From CAYMSF01 sp964392985 (GTDB taxonomy: Bacteria > Verrucomicrobiota > Lentisphaeria > Victivallales > Victivallaceae): a stretch of DNA of 64,000 nt. The stretch spans positions 40,588-104,587 of the forward strand of contig CAYMSF010000004.1 in assembly GCA_964392985.1 (NCBI GenBank), given 5' to 3'. The position numbers and the translations under genes were made by a program. Below the pieces are notes generated by a model. It saw only the letters and a program-made list of their open reading frames with translations. It searched no databases and was not told the origin of the DNA. Within the stretch, counting starts at the first letter, position 1. The number at the start of each line of letters is the position of its first letter. Positions 9,629 to 19,109 of the stretch are shown here, piece by piece.

Positions 9629-11037
9629 TGAAGTTCAGAAAAAATCTTAAAGTCGGTGTCAGCGGCGTTCGTGGTGTTGTGGGCGAATCTCTTACCCCTC
9701 TTTTGGTTGCATCGTTTTCATCATCATTTGGCAAATATGTTGGTGGTGGGCGTGTCGTTGTTGGTAGAGACACGCGCCCTTCTGGAGAGATGTTTGAACA
9801 TGCTGTAGTTGCAGGTTTGCTTGCAGTCGGTTGTCAACCGGTGGTATTGGGAATTACTCCTACTCCAACGTTACAGGTAATGGTTGAGGAAACTCAAGCA
9901 AATGGTGGTATCGCCATCACCGCAAGTCACAACCCGAATGAATGGAATGCTTTGAAATTCATTGGTCGCCGTGGCGTTTTCCTGAACGAAAATGAATCTA
10001 ATGAACTTCTTGACATTTATAACCAGCAGGATTTAAATTACAATGAGGAGGCTGATTTCAGGGATATCCGTACCATTAACAACGCTTTCTCAATTCATCA
10101 GAATAAAATTTTTGAACACATTAATGTTCAGGCGATAAAGAAACGGAAATTTAAGGTGGCTTTGGATTGTTGTAATGGTGTAGGTGCTGTATTCAGCCGG
10201 TCATTTTTGGAAGACCTCGGATGTGAAGTTGTTTCAGTATTTGATCGTGCTGATGGCGTTTTTGAGAGAATGCCGGAACCTGTGGCGGAAAATCTGGTTG
10301 CGCTCGAAGAATTAGTTCAGTCTTCTGGCGCGGTGATTGGATTCGCACATGACCCGGATGGCGACCGCATGGCGATTGTTGACAATAATGGAAAAGCCAT
10401 TGGTGAACAGTATACACTCGTGTTGGCAGCTAATCATGTTCTTGCTTCTTATCCCAGCAATGTTGTGGCAAATATTCAAACTACTAAAGCACTTGAAGAT
10501 GTTGCAACGTCTTATGGTTGTAATGTTTTTTACTCAAAGGTCGGGGAAATTCATGTTGTTGAAAAAATGTTTGAAACCGGTGCTGAAATCGGTGGTGAAG
10601 GCAATAGTGGTGGGGTGATATGGAATCGTATTCACCCTGGACGAGATGCCTATGTTGCCATGGCATTGATTCTCGAAATGCTCTCTGTTAAAGAACAAAG
10701 TCTTTCAAGTATACTGAATAGCTTGCCTTCGTACTGCACTAAATCCCGTAAATTTCCGTGTTCAGCCTTCACCGCGCGTGAAATTTTGCGGTATTTCTGT
10801 CGTAAATATGAGAAAGGTGACATTATCATGCTTGATGGTTTAAGGATTCGCTTTGCCAATTCATGGGTGCTGTTGCGTTCTTCAAATACTGAGTCAGTTC
10901 TGCGTTTGACAGTAGAATCATCAAATGAAACAGAAACATTGGCGATAATTAATGGATTTTATGGCGAAATTGTAGAATTGACAAAGCAATTACAGAAGCA
11001 AAACAGTGCAGCAAGTGAACAATTGATTCTTTTATAA
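9625..11037 (+). CDS. Phosphohexomutase (GlmM/ManB-like)
   Basis: Alpha-D-phosphohexomutase that moves phosphate between C1 and C6 of a sugar phosphate. All four catalytic elements are present: ITASHNP with the phosphoserine at residue 101, the magnesium loop DPDGDR at 243-248, the sugar loop GEGNSGG at about 324-330 and a C-terminal phosphate loop RSSNTES that departs a little from the usual RASGTEP. The GEGNSGG form and 470-residue length fit phosphoglucosamine mutase or the bifunctional PMM/PGM type, so the exact substrate is open. The gene overlaps the preceding inactive paralogue by four bases. Confidence 0.88.
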   Translation: MMKFRKNLKVGVSGVRGVVGESLTPLLVASFSSSFGKYVGGGRVVVGRDTRPSGEMFEHAVVAGLLAVGCQPVVLGITPTPTLQVMVEETQANGGIAITASHNPNEWNALKFIGRRGVFLNENESNELLDIYNQQDLNYNEEADFRDIRTINNAFSIHQNKIFEHINVQAIKKRKFKVALDCCNGVGAVFSRSFLEDLGCEVVSVFDRADGVFERMPEPVAENLVALEELVQSSGAVIGFAHDPDGDRMAIVDNNGKAIGEQYTLVLAANHVLASYPSNVVANIQTTKALEDVATSYGCNVFYSKVGEIHVVEKMFETGAEIGGEGNSGGVIWNRIHPGRDAYVAMALILEMLSVKEQSLSSILNSLPSYCTKSRKFPCSAFTAREILRYFCRKYEKGDIIMLDGLRIRFANSWVLLRSSNTESVLRLTVESSNETETLAIINGFYGEIVELTKQLQKQNSAASEQLILL

Positions 11038-11074
11038 CAGCTTTTTTTGAAATTATTATACAGGGTTTATTATT

Positions 11075-11752
11075 ATGCCTGGACAAGAATTACCTCTTGC
11101 GTATTTATTTGACATGGACCATACCTTAATTGACAATGACTGTGATGTTTCCTGGAAAAATTTTGTCGTTTATGAAAATTTGGCTGGTAAGGAAGCATTG
11201 GATACTGCAGCATATTTTTACAAAACTTATCAAGCGGGACAACTGGATTACGCAGCCTTTATGTCATTTCAATTACGTGAATTCATTGGCCATACCGAAG
11301 ACGAAATGATGTTACTGACAAGAAAACATTTTCATAAATTCGTCAAAAGTAAAATTTATACTGAGGCTGAATGTTTGGTAAAAAAACTTATTTCTCAGGG
11401 TGCTAAAGTCGCTTTGCTTACTGCGACTAACAGGATTATTGCTACTCCGTTGGCCGAATATTTTGGTATTGAAGAAATTCTTGCCACTGAACTTGCAGTT
11501 GATGAACATTCCCGTTTCACCGGGACAATAAATGGGACTTATGTTGCAGCTCAAGGCAAAAAAGATAAGGCGATTGTTTATTGTGCATCCAATGGACTGA
11601 AAATGAAAGATATTTGTTATTATGGTGATAGTATTAATGATCGCTTTATTCTTGAATCTGTCGGATTTCCTGTTGTTGCGAATCCAGACAATGAATTGAG
11701 ATTACTGGCAAACATTAATTCATGGCCTATCGTTAAATTTGGCAATTATTAA
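11075..11752 (+). CDS. HAD-IB family phosphatase (SerB-like)
   Basis: Cytoplasmic haloacid-dehalogenase hydrolase of subfamily IB. The nucleophile motif is DMDHTL at residues 13-18, the threonine of motif II lies in LLTATN, and motif III/IV is YYGDSINDRF near residue 185. The 225-residue length with a helical cap between motifs I and II matches the phosphoserine-phosphatase-like HAD-IB group, which includes several small phosphomonoesterases. It follows the phosphohexomutase pair by 37 bases, so the substrate could be a sugar phosphate or phosphoserine; nothing in the sequence decides this. Confidence 0.85.
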   Translation: MPGQELPLAYLFDMDHTLIDNDCDVSWKNFVVYENLAGKEALDTAAYFYKTYQAGQLDYAAFMSFQLREFIGHTEDEMMLLTRKHFHKFVKSKIYTEAECLVKKLISQGAKVALLTATNRIIATPLAEYFGIEEILATELAVDEHSRFTGTINGTYVAAQGKKDKAIVYCASNGLKMKDICYYGDSINDRFILESVGFPVVANPDNELRLLANINSWPIVKFGNY

Positions 11753-11874
11753 TGCAATAACCCTGTGTTTTCCCTCTGTATTAGTTCTCTTTGGAAAAGA
11801 AAAAAAGCATAATTAAGTCTTAATTTGAAAAAATGTCAACCGGTATTAAATATAAAATGTATTGAAGTTGAATT

Positions 11875-12663
11875 ATGAAGATTGTTGTTCTTATTAAACA
11901 AGTACCTGATACCAAAACAGTTAAGATGGATGAAGTTACCGGCACTGTGATACGCCAGGCTTCTGAAGCTATTATCAACCCGCTTGACCTTTATGCTATT
12001 GAAGCCGCGTTGATGCTTAAAGAAAGTCACGGCGGAACGGTTACGGTAATTTCCATGGGACCTACATCAGCGGAGTTTGCACTACGTGAAGCTGTTGCAA
12101 TGGGGGCCGACAAAGGTTTTCTGGTAAGTGACAAACTTTATGCCGGGTCTGATACTTGGTCAACTGCATTTATACTTGCCTCGGTGATTAAACTTATTGG
12201 CGTGTTTGACCTAATTATTTGCGGGGAACGAGCTACTGACGGTGACACCGGGCAGGTAGGCCCTGAAATTGCTTCATCTTTAAATTTGCCTGTCGCAACT
12301 TACGTCAAGAAGATTGAGATTAATAAATTATCTGAAAGTTTATTGGAACGTATTGTTGAAGATGGTACAGAACTATTGACGATGCAACTTCCCGGTGTGA
12401 TTACAGTAGTGAAGGAAATTGGTGTGCCGCGTTTGCCAACATTGCGTGGCAAAATGCGGGCAAAAGCTTCAGAAATAAAAATTTATAATCAACATTTACT
12501 TCATCTAAATCTTGAGAATGTCGGGTTAAAGGGATCTCCTACCAGAGTAGTGAAAATTTTTAATCCCAAAATCGGACGCAAATGCCATGTTATTCCGGTC
12601 CAAAGCGCAGAACAACTTGATGATGCTATTGAAGAATTTATAACTTATCTCAAGAGGCATTAA
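11875..12663 (+). CDS. etfB: Electron transfer flavoprotein subunit beta
   Basis: Beta subunit of an electron transfer flavoprotein, which carries electrons between a flavin dehydrogenase and its partner through FAD and a nucleotide. Family features include KQVPDT near the N-terminus, the DLYAIEAAL helix, ATDGDTGQVGPEIA (nucleotide contact) and the C-terminal PRLPTLRGKMRAKA recognition-loop region. The length (262 aa) is typical. Its stop overlaps the start of etfA by one base. The gene order etfB-etfA-FAD dehydrogenase matches the lctBCD order of electron-confurcating lactate dehydrogenases, so a role in lactate oxidation is plausible. Confidence 0.94.
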   Translation: MKIVVLIKQVPDTKTVKMDEVTGTVIRQASEAIINPLDLYAIEAALMLKESHGGTVTVISMGPTSAEFALREAVAMGADKGFLVSDKLYAGSDTWSTAFILASVIKLIGVFDLIICGERATDGDTGQVGPEIASSLNLPVATYVKKIEINKLSESLLERIVEDGTELLTMQLPGVITVVKEIGVPRLPTLRGKMRAKASEIKIYNQHLLHLNLENVGLKGSPTRVVKIFNPKIGRKCHVIPVQSAEQLDDAIEEFITYLKRH

Positions 12664-13670
12664 TGACAATTAACGCAAATAAAATATGGATTGTTGCAGA
12701 ACATCAAAATCGCAAGATACAATCAACCGCTTTTGAAATGTTGTCTCATGGGCGATTGTTAGCGCAAAAGTGTCAATGCCAACTTAATGTGATGATATTT
12801 GGAGGGCAAATAGCTCAAGAAGAGTTGCAGCTTATGATTGACTGTGGCGCTGATAGGATTGTTGTAATTGAATCGCCGGAACTTGAGTATTTTCTGGTTG
12901 AACCATATTCTGTTTGTATGCAATATGTAGTTAAGCTTTTTCAGCCTGAAATTATTCTTGCTTCGGCTACTTCTCAAGGCCGGACATTGATGCCTTATGC
13001 CGCCATGAAAATACATGCAGGCTTGACTGCAGACTGTACTCAACTTGATATTGAACCTGATACCGGTTTACTGTTGCAAACAAGACCGGCAATTGGCGGC
13101 AACATAATGGCAACAATTAAATGTCCGGTTTGTCGTCCGCAAATGGCAACAGTTCGCCCGAAATCAATCTTGCCGGCAAGTCTTTTACCCAAACGTCATG
13201 GAGAAATTGTCCGCCCGACAGTTTTACCGGAAATTTTTCACTCAAAGATACAACATCGCGGTTTTATTCCCGGAGAAGAAAAAATTGCACTACAATCCGC
13301 GACCAGAGTTGTTGCCATTGGCAAGGGGATTAAGAAACCTGAGAATATTCGCATTATAAGAGAGTTTGCTGATGCTATCGGAGCGGCTGTTGGTGCCAGT
13401 CGTGAAGTTGTTGACCGCGGATGGCTAAGTTACCCCCATCAAATAGGTTTAAGCGGAAAAACGGTTACTGCTGATTTGTATATTGCAATCGGGATATCAG
13501 GTGCGATTCAACATTTGGCGGGAATGCAGACGGCTGGAAAGATTGTTGCCATTAATAGCGACCATGAAGCCAATATTTTCAACATTGCGGATGTAGGGAT
13601 TATTGGTAATCTTTTTGATATAGTCCCAAAGCTGACGGATAGGGCGAAAAATGGAGAGTTGTCGTGGTAA
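12663..13670 (+). CDS. etfA: Electron transfer flavoprotein subunit alpha
   Basis: Alpha subunit of the same ETF. The C-terminal FAD domain shows the classic pattern: a GASREVVDRGW stretch, QIGLSGKTV, LYIAIGISGAIQHLAGM and an INSDHEANIF segment that holds the FAD. At 335 residues it lacks the extra N-terminal ferredoxin domain found in some confurcating EtfA proteins. It overlaps the preceding etfB by one base and the following dehydrogenase by seven bases, which indicates a single translationally coupled operon. Confidence 0.94.
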   Translation: MTINANKIWIVAEHQNRKIQSTAFEMLSHGRLLAQKCQCQLNVMIFGGQIAQEELQLMIDCGADRIVVIESPELEYFLVEPYSVCMQYVVKLFQPEIILASATSQGRTLMPYAAMKIHAGLTADCTQLDIEPDTGLLLQTRPAIGGNIMATIKCPVCRPQMATVRPKSILPASLLPKRHGEIVRPTVLPEIFHSKIQHRGFIPGEEKIALQSATRVVAIGKGIKKPENIRIIREFADAIGAAVGASREVVDRGWLSYPHQIGLSGKTVTADLYIAIGISGAIQHLAGMQTAGKIVAINSDHEANIFNIADVGIIGNLFDIVPKLTDRAKNGELSW

Positions 13671-15094
13671 ACAATACAAATTACAATAAGATTACAGCTG
13701 AAATTGTGGCAAAACTAAAGCTGATATCGGGCGAAAAACATGTTATTTTTAATGATTTTGAGCGTTTGGAACCTTTCTCCCATGATGAAATACCGGGGAA
13801 AAAGTATCGTAATATGCCTGATGTCGTAGTGAGTCCGGCTGATGCCAGCGAAATTTCTGCAATTGTCAAACTTGCAAATATTGAAAAAATCCCAATAACT
13901 CCGCGCGGTGCTGGTTCGGGACTCTCTGGTGGCGCTGTTCCTATTCATGGAGGTATTGTAATTACTACTGACCGGATGAATAAAATTCTGGAAGTTGATT
14001 TGAAAAATATGATGATTGTAGTTGAACCCGGTGTTATTTCAAATGACATTAATGAACATGTAAAACAGTTCATTCTTTTTTAGGCCGAAAAGGCAATGAG
14101 TATGGAAAGGTGTTTCATGGGAGGCAAGGTTGCTGAAAATGCGGGGGGGGGGAAGGCCGTGAAATATGGCGTTACATCCCGATATGTTTTAGGGCTTGAA
14201 GTTGTAACACCTCTCGGCGATATTGTTAATTTAGGTGGAAAATTGCTTAAAGATGTTACGGGATATAACCTTGTGCAACTAATGGTTGGTTCTGAGGGAA
14301 CTCTCGGCATATTTACCAAAATAATTCTTAAATTAATTCCGCTGCCTAATTATCAAACTGACTTGCTTTGTCTCTTTAAAACGACAGAAGATGCGATTGC
14401 TATTGTTCCTGAAATAATGGAGAAAACAGGTATTATTCCAACATCGCTTGAATTCATAGATCATACTGCTTTTACCGCAGCCTGCAGTTACCTTAATGAA
14501 ACCATTCCATATCATAATTGTGGCGCAATGTTGTTAATCTCTGTAGATGGTACTACAAAAGCACAAGTTGAGCATGAATATGAGACAATCGGAATGTTTT
14601 GTGAAGCCAATGGAGCATTTGAAGTATTTGTGGCGGACAATCCGGCAACCTCTGAACGCATTTGGAAAATAAGACGAAACATTGGCGAAGCATATAATGT
14701 TTTCTCCAACAGGCAGAGTGGTGAAGACCTTGTTGTGCCTCCTGCTGAAATACCTCAAGTTATTTCCAGACTTCAGGATATAGCCGCTAAATATGGTGTG
14801 ATTATTCCAACCTTCGGGCATGCTGGAGATGGTAATATTCATGCCAGAATAGTGTGTCCACCGGAGTGGAGTAATGAAAAATGGAATAGCATTCTGCCTG
14901 AGATTCTCAAGGAAGTTTATTCAGATATTGCGCGATTAGGCGGAAAAATTTCAGGTGAACACGGGATTGGTCACAAACGAAAAAAATATATGAAGTATGT
15001 AGTATCTGAAGAATACCTTAATATGCTTCGTGCTATTAAATCGTCTTTAGACCCTGCCAATATTATGAACCCAGGCAAAATTTTTGATGTTTGA
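13664..15094 (+). pseudogene. FAD-linked lactate/glycolate-type dehydrogenase (GlcD/LctD-like), interrupted by in-frame TAG
   Basis: FAD-dependent 2-hydroxyacid dehydrogenase of the GlcD/LdhD family. The first part (13664-14083) holds the FAD-binding PCMH half with TPRGAGSGLSGGAVP; the second (14096-15094) continues in the same reading frame with VAENAGGGKAVKYGV, the substrate domain and the C-terminal GKISGEHGIGHKRK and PANIMNPGKIF motifs. A single TAG at 14081-14083 stands where relatives have tyrosine (LFYAGYPMS); no frameshift is needed. Around it several residues also depart from the family, and the Gly-Gly-Gly that follows is encoded in a 10-G run. It starts with GTG inside the end of etfA. 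It is either a nonsense-inactivated gene or an intact gene with local sequence errors. By gene order it would be the catalytic subunit of an EtfAB-linked lactate dehydrogenase. Confidence 0.82.
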
Positions 15095-15115
15095 CGCAAT
15101 AATCTACTTGGATGA

Positions 15116-16084
15116 TTATGTGGTGGAGGCAAAAAAACAGGCGGCTTGATGTATCGTTCCGCCAATATCTCGCAATTCCGGCATCTCAACGCGGCAGATG
15201 TCTTGTGCTAAAGGACATCTTGGATGGAAAGGACAGCCAGTTGGCGGGTGCATTGGCGAAGGGACATCTCCTGCCAGAATAATTCTTTTCCTTCCGGTTT
15301 TCTGATCTATTGACGGAACGGCCGAGAGCAGGGCTACTGTATATGGATGTGCCGGGCTTGAACAAACTTCTGAACTGAGTCCGCTTTCAACTATTTTGCC
15401 GAGATACATTACCATAATCCTTCGACTGATATGTTCAACAACCGCAAGGTCATGTGCAATAAACAGGAATGATACATTGGTTCTGCTTTGAATCTCCATT
15501 AGCAAATTAATGATTTGCGCCTGAACGCTTACATCAAGCGCTGAAACAGGTTCATCGGCAATAATTAGTTTGGGATTAACGGCCAAAGCTCTTGCAATGC
15601 CGATGCGTTGTCGTTGTCCTCCACTGAACTGGTGCGGATACCTGAAAAGATGTTCGCCGCTCAATCCGACCATTATTAGTAATTCTGCTGCTTTTTCAAC
15701 GCGTTCAGACTGTTTTAATTTTGTATGCAGTTGCAATACTTCGTTCAATGCTGCAAAAATTGTCATCCGTGGATTTAAAGAGCCGTATGGATCCTGAAAA
15801 ATCATCTGAAAGTTATGCCGCGCACGGCGTAACGCACCTCCATTTAGTTTTCCTATTTCCACGCCATCTATGCGGAATGTTCCAGAGACTGGATTTTCAA
15901 GCCTGACAATGGTCCGGCCCAAAGTACTTTTACCACACCCGCTTTCGCCAACAAGCCCAAGTGTCTCTCCTGATTCAAGCCGAAAAGTTACACCGTCAAC
16001 CGCCCTGACATGACGTAGAGGTTTAAACCATCCATCTTTAACCGGATACCACACTTTCAGATTATCAACTTCTAATAGCGACAT
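15116..16084 (-). CDS. Oligopeptide/dipeptide ABC transporter ATP-binding protein (OppF/DppF type)
   Basis: Cytoplasmic ATPase of a peptide or nickel-type ABC importer. Walker A is GESGCGKST, the Q-loop region is MIFQDPYGSLNPRMT, the signature is FSGGQRQRIGIARAL and Walker B is LIIADEPVSALD. The C-terminal oligopeptide-transporter extension, with the cysteine-bearing GCPFHPRCP pattern, marks the OppF/DppF subgroup; its length of 322 residues is normal. No permease, binding protein or OppD partner lies next to it, so it must work with components encoded elsewhere. It lies 13 bases downstream of the small monooxygenase-like gene on the same strand. Confidence 0.92.
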   Translation of the reverse strand: MSLLEVDNLKVWYPVKDGWFKPLRHVRAVDGVTFRLESGETLGLVGESGCGKSTLGRTIVRLENPVSGTFRIDGVEIGKLNGGALRRARHNFQMIFQDPYGSLNPRMTIFAALNEVLQLHTKLKQSERVEKAAELLIMVGLSGEHLFRYPHQFSGGQRQRIGIARALAVNPKLIIADEPVSALDVSVQAQIINLLMEIQSRTNVSFLFIAHDLAVVEHISRRIMVMYLGKIVESGLSSEVCSSPAHPYTVALLSAVPSIDQKTGRKRIILAGDVPSPMHPPTGCPFHPRCPLAQDICRVEMPELRDIGGTIHQAACFFASTT

Positions 16085-16097
16085 ATTTATAATTTTT

Positions 16098-16394
16098 TCA
16101 TTTTATAATCGAGGCACGTTTGGCTTTTAATTTTTCCTGCAATAATACTTCGCAATCTTTGAGGAATTGTTGAAGGTAGTCTTTTTTCATGTGAATATCA
16201 AGGGCAGCTTGGTCTCTCCAATTTTCATATAGAAAAAACTCACCGGTATTACCATCAATTTCGTGTAACTCATAACAAATATTTCCTGATTCGCTGCGAG
16301 TAAGTTTTGCCAGTTCGGTTAATCGTGCTTTAAGCTCTTCAAAACGTTCAGGTTTTGCCGTACCTGTTACTAATAATGTAATTTGTTTACTCAT
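16098..16394 (-). CDS. Antibiotic biosynthesis monooxygenase (ABM) domain protein
   Basis: Small 98-residue alpha-beta barrel protein of the ABM/YgiN-like family. Members are cofactor-free oxygenases, quinol monooxygenases or simply small dimeric binding proteins. Typical features are the N-terminal beta strand ITLLVTGTAKPE, the LAKLTRSESGNICYELHE block and FLYENWRDQAALDIHMK with its conserved Glu-Asn-Trp and His. AGGGTG is the ribosome binding site. The gene sits between valS and the ABC ATPase on the minus strand, probably in one transcript. The reaction cannot be assigned. Confidence 0.85.
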   Translation of the reverse strand: MSKQITLLVTGTAKPERFEELKARLTELAKLTRSESGNICYELHEIDGNTGEFFLYENWRDQAALDIHMKKDYLQQFLKDCEVLLQEKLKAKRASIIK

Positions 16395-16442
16395 GTATCA
16401 CCCTATATTTAATTTGTATCGATTATGGATTATTTCAGTTTA

Positions 16443-19109
16443 TTATTTTAGAGAAGATATCATTTCATCAATTCTGAGCATTTTTTGTTTCAGATCCTCA
16501 TAATATGTTCTGGCTTCTCGAACAACATTTTCTGGCGCACGGTCAACAAAAGCCGGATTATTCAATTTTGCTTCAGAACCCTTGATCCAACCTGTCAGTT
16601 GCTGTTTTTGAGCTTGCAATTTAACTCTTTCTGCATTGATGTCAATCAAACCCTGCAATGGCATATAGATGGTACCAATATTAGCCATCATTGAGGGAGC
16701 CGAACTACTCGCAGCGTCATAATCGACTGTTGAAATCATAACATCCTCGGCATTGAGCAAAAATTTTACAGAATCAATTTCAGCTTGCAGAAAAGCCGAT
16801 GCTGCCTCATTGACTGTTTTGATATAATAGTTAACTTTTCTGCCGTTTGGAATATTATAATTCGCTTTCAATGCCCGTCCTGATGAAACAATCTGAAATT
16901 TGCCATTCATCTGTTCGAGTAAAACAGAACCAGGTGCTTCAACTGGAATATTTTTTTCATTCAGCGGTCTTGGGAATGGTGCATACATAATTGTTTCATT
17001 TTCGTTGATGAATCCCATTTGATGCGCAAGTTCTTCGGTAATGAACGGCATAATCGGATGCAATAGACGTAAAATTTTATAAATTACGAAATCTAATACT
17101 GCTACGGCCTGAGCTTTGCTTTCGCCACCACCACGCAGTCTGATTTTTTCCGCTTCAATAAACCAATCGCAGAAATTGCTCCAAACCAACTCGTAAATTT
17201 CATGCGCCGCATAGTGGAATCGATATTCTTTGAGTGAACTATCTGCCATGACAATTGCTTTATCCAGAAGTGCAAGCATCCACTTTTCATCGGATGTCAG
17301 CTGTTTAATATTAATTCCGGACAAATCATTGAAACTGTCTGAAACCGGTCCCTGCATTTGTCTGAATCTACAGGCATTCCATAATTTATTGGCAAAATTG
17401 CGTCCTATTTCGCATTTTTCATTGCTGTAACGGATGTCCATTCCAAGCGGAGCTATATAGGTTATTGAAAAACGTAAAGCGTCGGCGCCATAATTGGCTA
17501 TTACATCCAGAGGGTCCGGAGAATTGCCGAGTGATTTGCTCAATTTCCGGCCTTGATCATCACGGATTATGCTGGTAAAGTAAACATTTTTAAATGGTAA
17601 CTCCTGCTTAAATTCGTATCCAGCCATAATCATTCTGGCAACCCACAAAAAGATTATGTCTGGACCGGTGACCAGATCAGCCGTAGGATAAAAGTAGCGC
17701 AATTCTTCGGTATCTTCCGGCCAACCCATAACAGAAAACGGCCATAGCCATGAACTGAACCATGTGTCAAGAACATCCTCATCCTGCCGCCATCCATTTC
17801 CCTCCGGTGCGGACATACCAACATACATCTCGCCATTATCATTATACCAGGCTGGTATTCGGTGTCCCCACCATATTTGGCGACTGATACACCAGTCTTT
17901 GATATTTTCCATCCAGTGAAAATATGTTTTGGTCCAGTGTTCTGGATAAAACTTAATTTTGCCACTGCGAACAGCATCCATTGCCGGTTTGGCAAGCTCA
18001 TCCATTTTGGCAAACCATTGCTCGCTGATTACTGTTTCAATCGGTACATCACCACGTTCAGAATAACCAACATTGTGTACAATATCCTCAATCTTGACCA
18101 TTAATCCAGCTTGTTCTAAGTCATGAATAATTTTTTTGCGGCATTCAAACCTGTCAAGACCTGTATAATGTTTTCCAGCATTTTCATTCATTGTTGCGTT
18201 ATTATTCATTACGTTAATGAAATCAAGTTTGTGTCGAGTTCCTACTTCAAAGTCATTAGGGTCGTGGGCCGGGGTAATCTTCACACAGCCTGTACCTTTG
18301 GACGGATCAGCATATTCATCCGCAATGACTGGAATTTTACGATCAGTCAAAGGGAGGTTAACCGTTTTACCAATAAGATGCTGGTAACGTTCATCGGCAG
18401 GATGTACCGCTACTGCCGTATCCCCCAGCATTGTTTCGGGACGAGTAGTTGCAATTTCCATAAAACCGGAACCATCAGAAAGCGGATATTTATAGTGATA
18501 AAATTTACCCTTAACTTCTTTATGTATTACCTCCTCATCCGATAAGGCGGTTTTTGAAACTGGACACCAGTTAATCATTCGCCGACCACGGTAGATATAA
18601 CCTTTGTTGTAGATTTCGACGAATACTTTGCGTACTGCATGACTCAGACCTTCATCCATTGTAAAACGTTCACGTTCCCAATCACACGACGAACCCAGAC
18701 AACGCAATTGTTTAATGATTGTACTGCCATACTCGTTTCGCCACTCCCATACTTTGCGAATGAATTCATCCCGGCCTAATTCATCCCGGCTGGTATCATG
18801 TTTTTCTCGAAGATAACGCTCAATCCTGCTTTCAGTTGCAATTCCGGCATGATCTGTACCTGGAAACCAGCATACTTCATCACCCAGCATCCGATGCCAA
18901 CGGGCCAGGATATCTTGAAGTGTATTATTCAGCACATGCCCAAGTGTCAAGATTCCAGTGATGTTCGGCGGAGGGATTACAATTGAATATGCCGGTTTGT
19001 CAGGATTGGGTTTTCCGTGAAAATACTTGCGATTTTCCCAAATTGGATACCATTTCTTTTCTACCTCTTCAGACTCATAAGCCTTGGGCATTTCCCTGAT
19101 ATCGTCCAT
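16443..19109 (-). CDS. valS: Valyl-tRNA synthetase
   Basis: Class I aminoacyl-tRNA synthetase that charges tRNA-Val with valine and edits mischarged threonine. The N-terminal HIGH-type motif lies in PPPNITGILTLGHVLNNT, the editing (CP1) domain follows with TTRPETMLGDTAVAVHP, and the KMSKS motif is GRKLSKSLGNSPDP. The C-terminal anticodon-binding domain ends in a roughly 65-residue coiled-coil arm, the normal tRNA-binding tail of bacterial ValRS. The 888-residue length is typical. It is the first gene of a minus-strand group that includes the ABM protein and the ABC ATPase. Confidence 0.96.
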   Translation of the reverse strand: MDDIREMPKAYESEEVEKKWYPIWENRKYFHGKPNPDKPAYSIVIPPPNITGILTLGHVLNNTLQDILARWHRMLGDEVCWFPGTDHAGIATESRIERYLREKHDTSRDELGRDEFIRKVWEWRNEYGSTIIKQLRCLGSSCDWERERFTMDEGLSHAVRKVFVEIYNKGYIYRGRRMINWCPVSKTALSDEEVIHKEVKGKFYHYKYPLSDGSGFMEIATTRPETMLGDTAVAVHPADERYQHLIGKTVNLPLTDRKIPVIADEYADPSKGTGCVKITPAHDPNDFEVGTRHKLDFINVMNNNATMNENAGKHYTGLDRFECRKKIIHDLEQAGLMVKIEDIVHNVGYSERGDVPIETVISEQWFAKMDELAKPAMDAVRSGKIKFYPEHWTKTYFHWMENIKDWCISRQIWWGHRIPAWYNDNGEMYVGMSAPEGNGWRQDEDVLDTWFSSWLWPFSVMGWPEDTEELRYFYPTADLVTGPDIIFLWVARMIMAGYEFKQELPFKNVYFTSIIRDDQGRKLSKSLGNSPDPLDVIANYGADALRFSITYIAPLGMDIRYSNEKCEIGRNFANKLWNACRFRQMQGPVSDSFNDLSGINIKQLTSDEKWMLALLDKAIVMADSSLKEYRFHYAAHEIYELVWSNFCDWFIEAEKIRLRGGGESKAQAVAVLDFVIYKILRLLHPIMPFITEELAHQMGFINENETIMYAPFPRPLNEKNIPVEAPGSVLLEQMNGKFQIVSSGRALKANYNIPNGRKVNYYIKTVNEAASAFLQAEIDSVKFLLNAEDVMISTVDYDAASSSAPSMMANIGTIYMPLQGLIDINAERVKLQAQKQQLTGWIKGSEAKLNNPAFVDRAPENVVREARTYYEDLKQKMLRIDEMISSLK

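Noticed and set aside
14081..14083. TAG as a pyrrolysine or readthrough codon
   Set aside because: Relatives have Tyr there, not Lys, nothing else in the window suggests TAG recoding, and the neighbouring C-to-G pattern favours a sequence error or a plain nonsense mutation.
18123..18545. 140-residue open frame on the plus strand
   Set aside because: It is antisense to valS, with composition expected of a shadow frame and no start signal.
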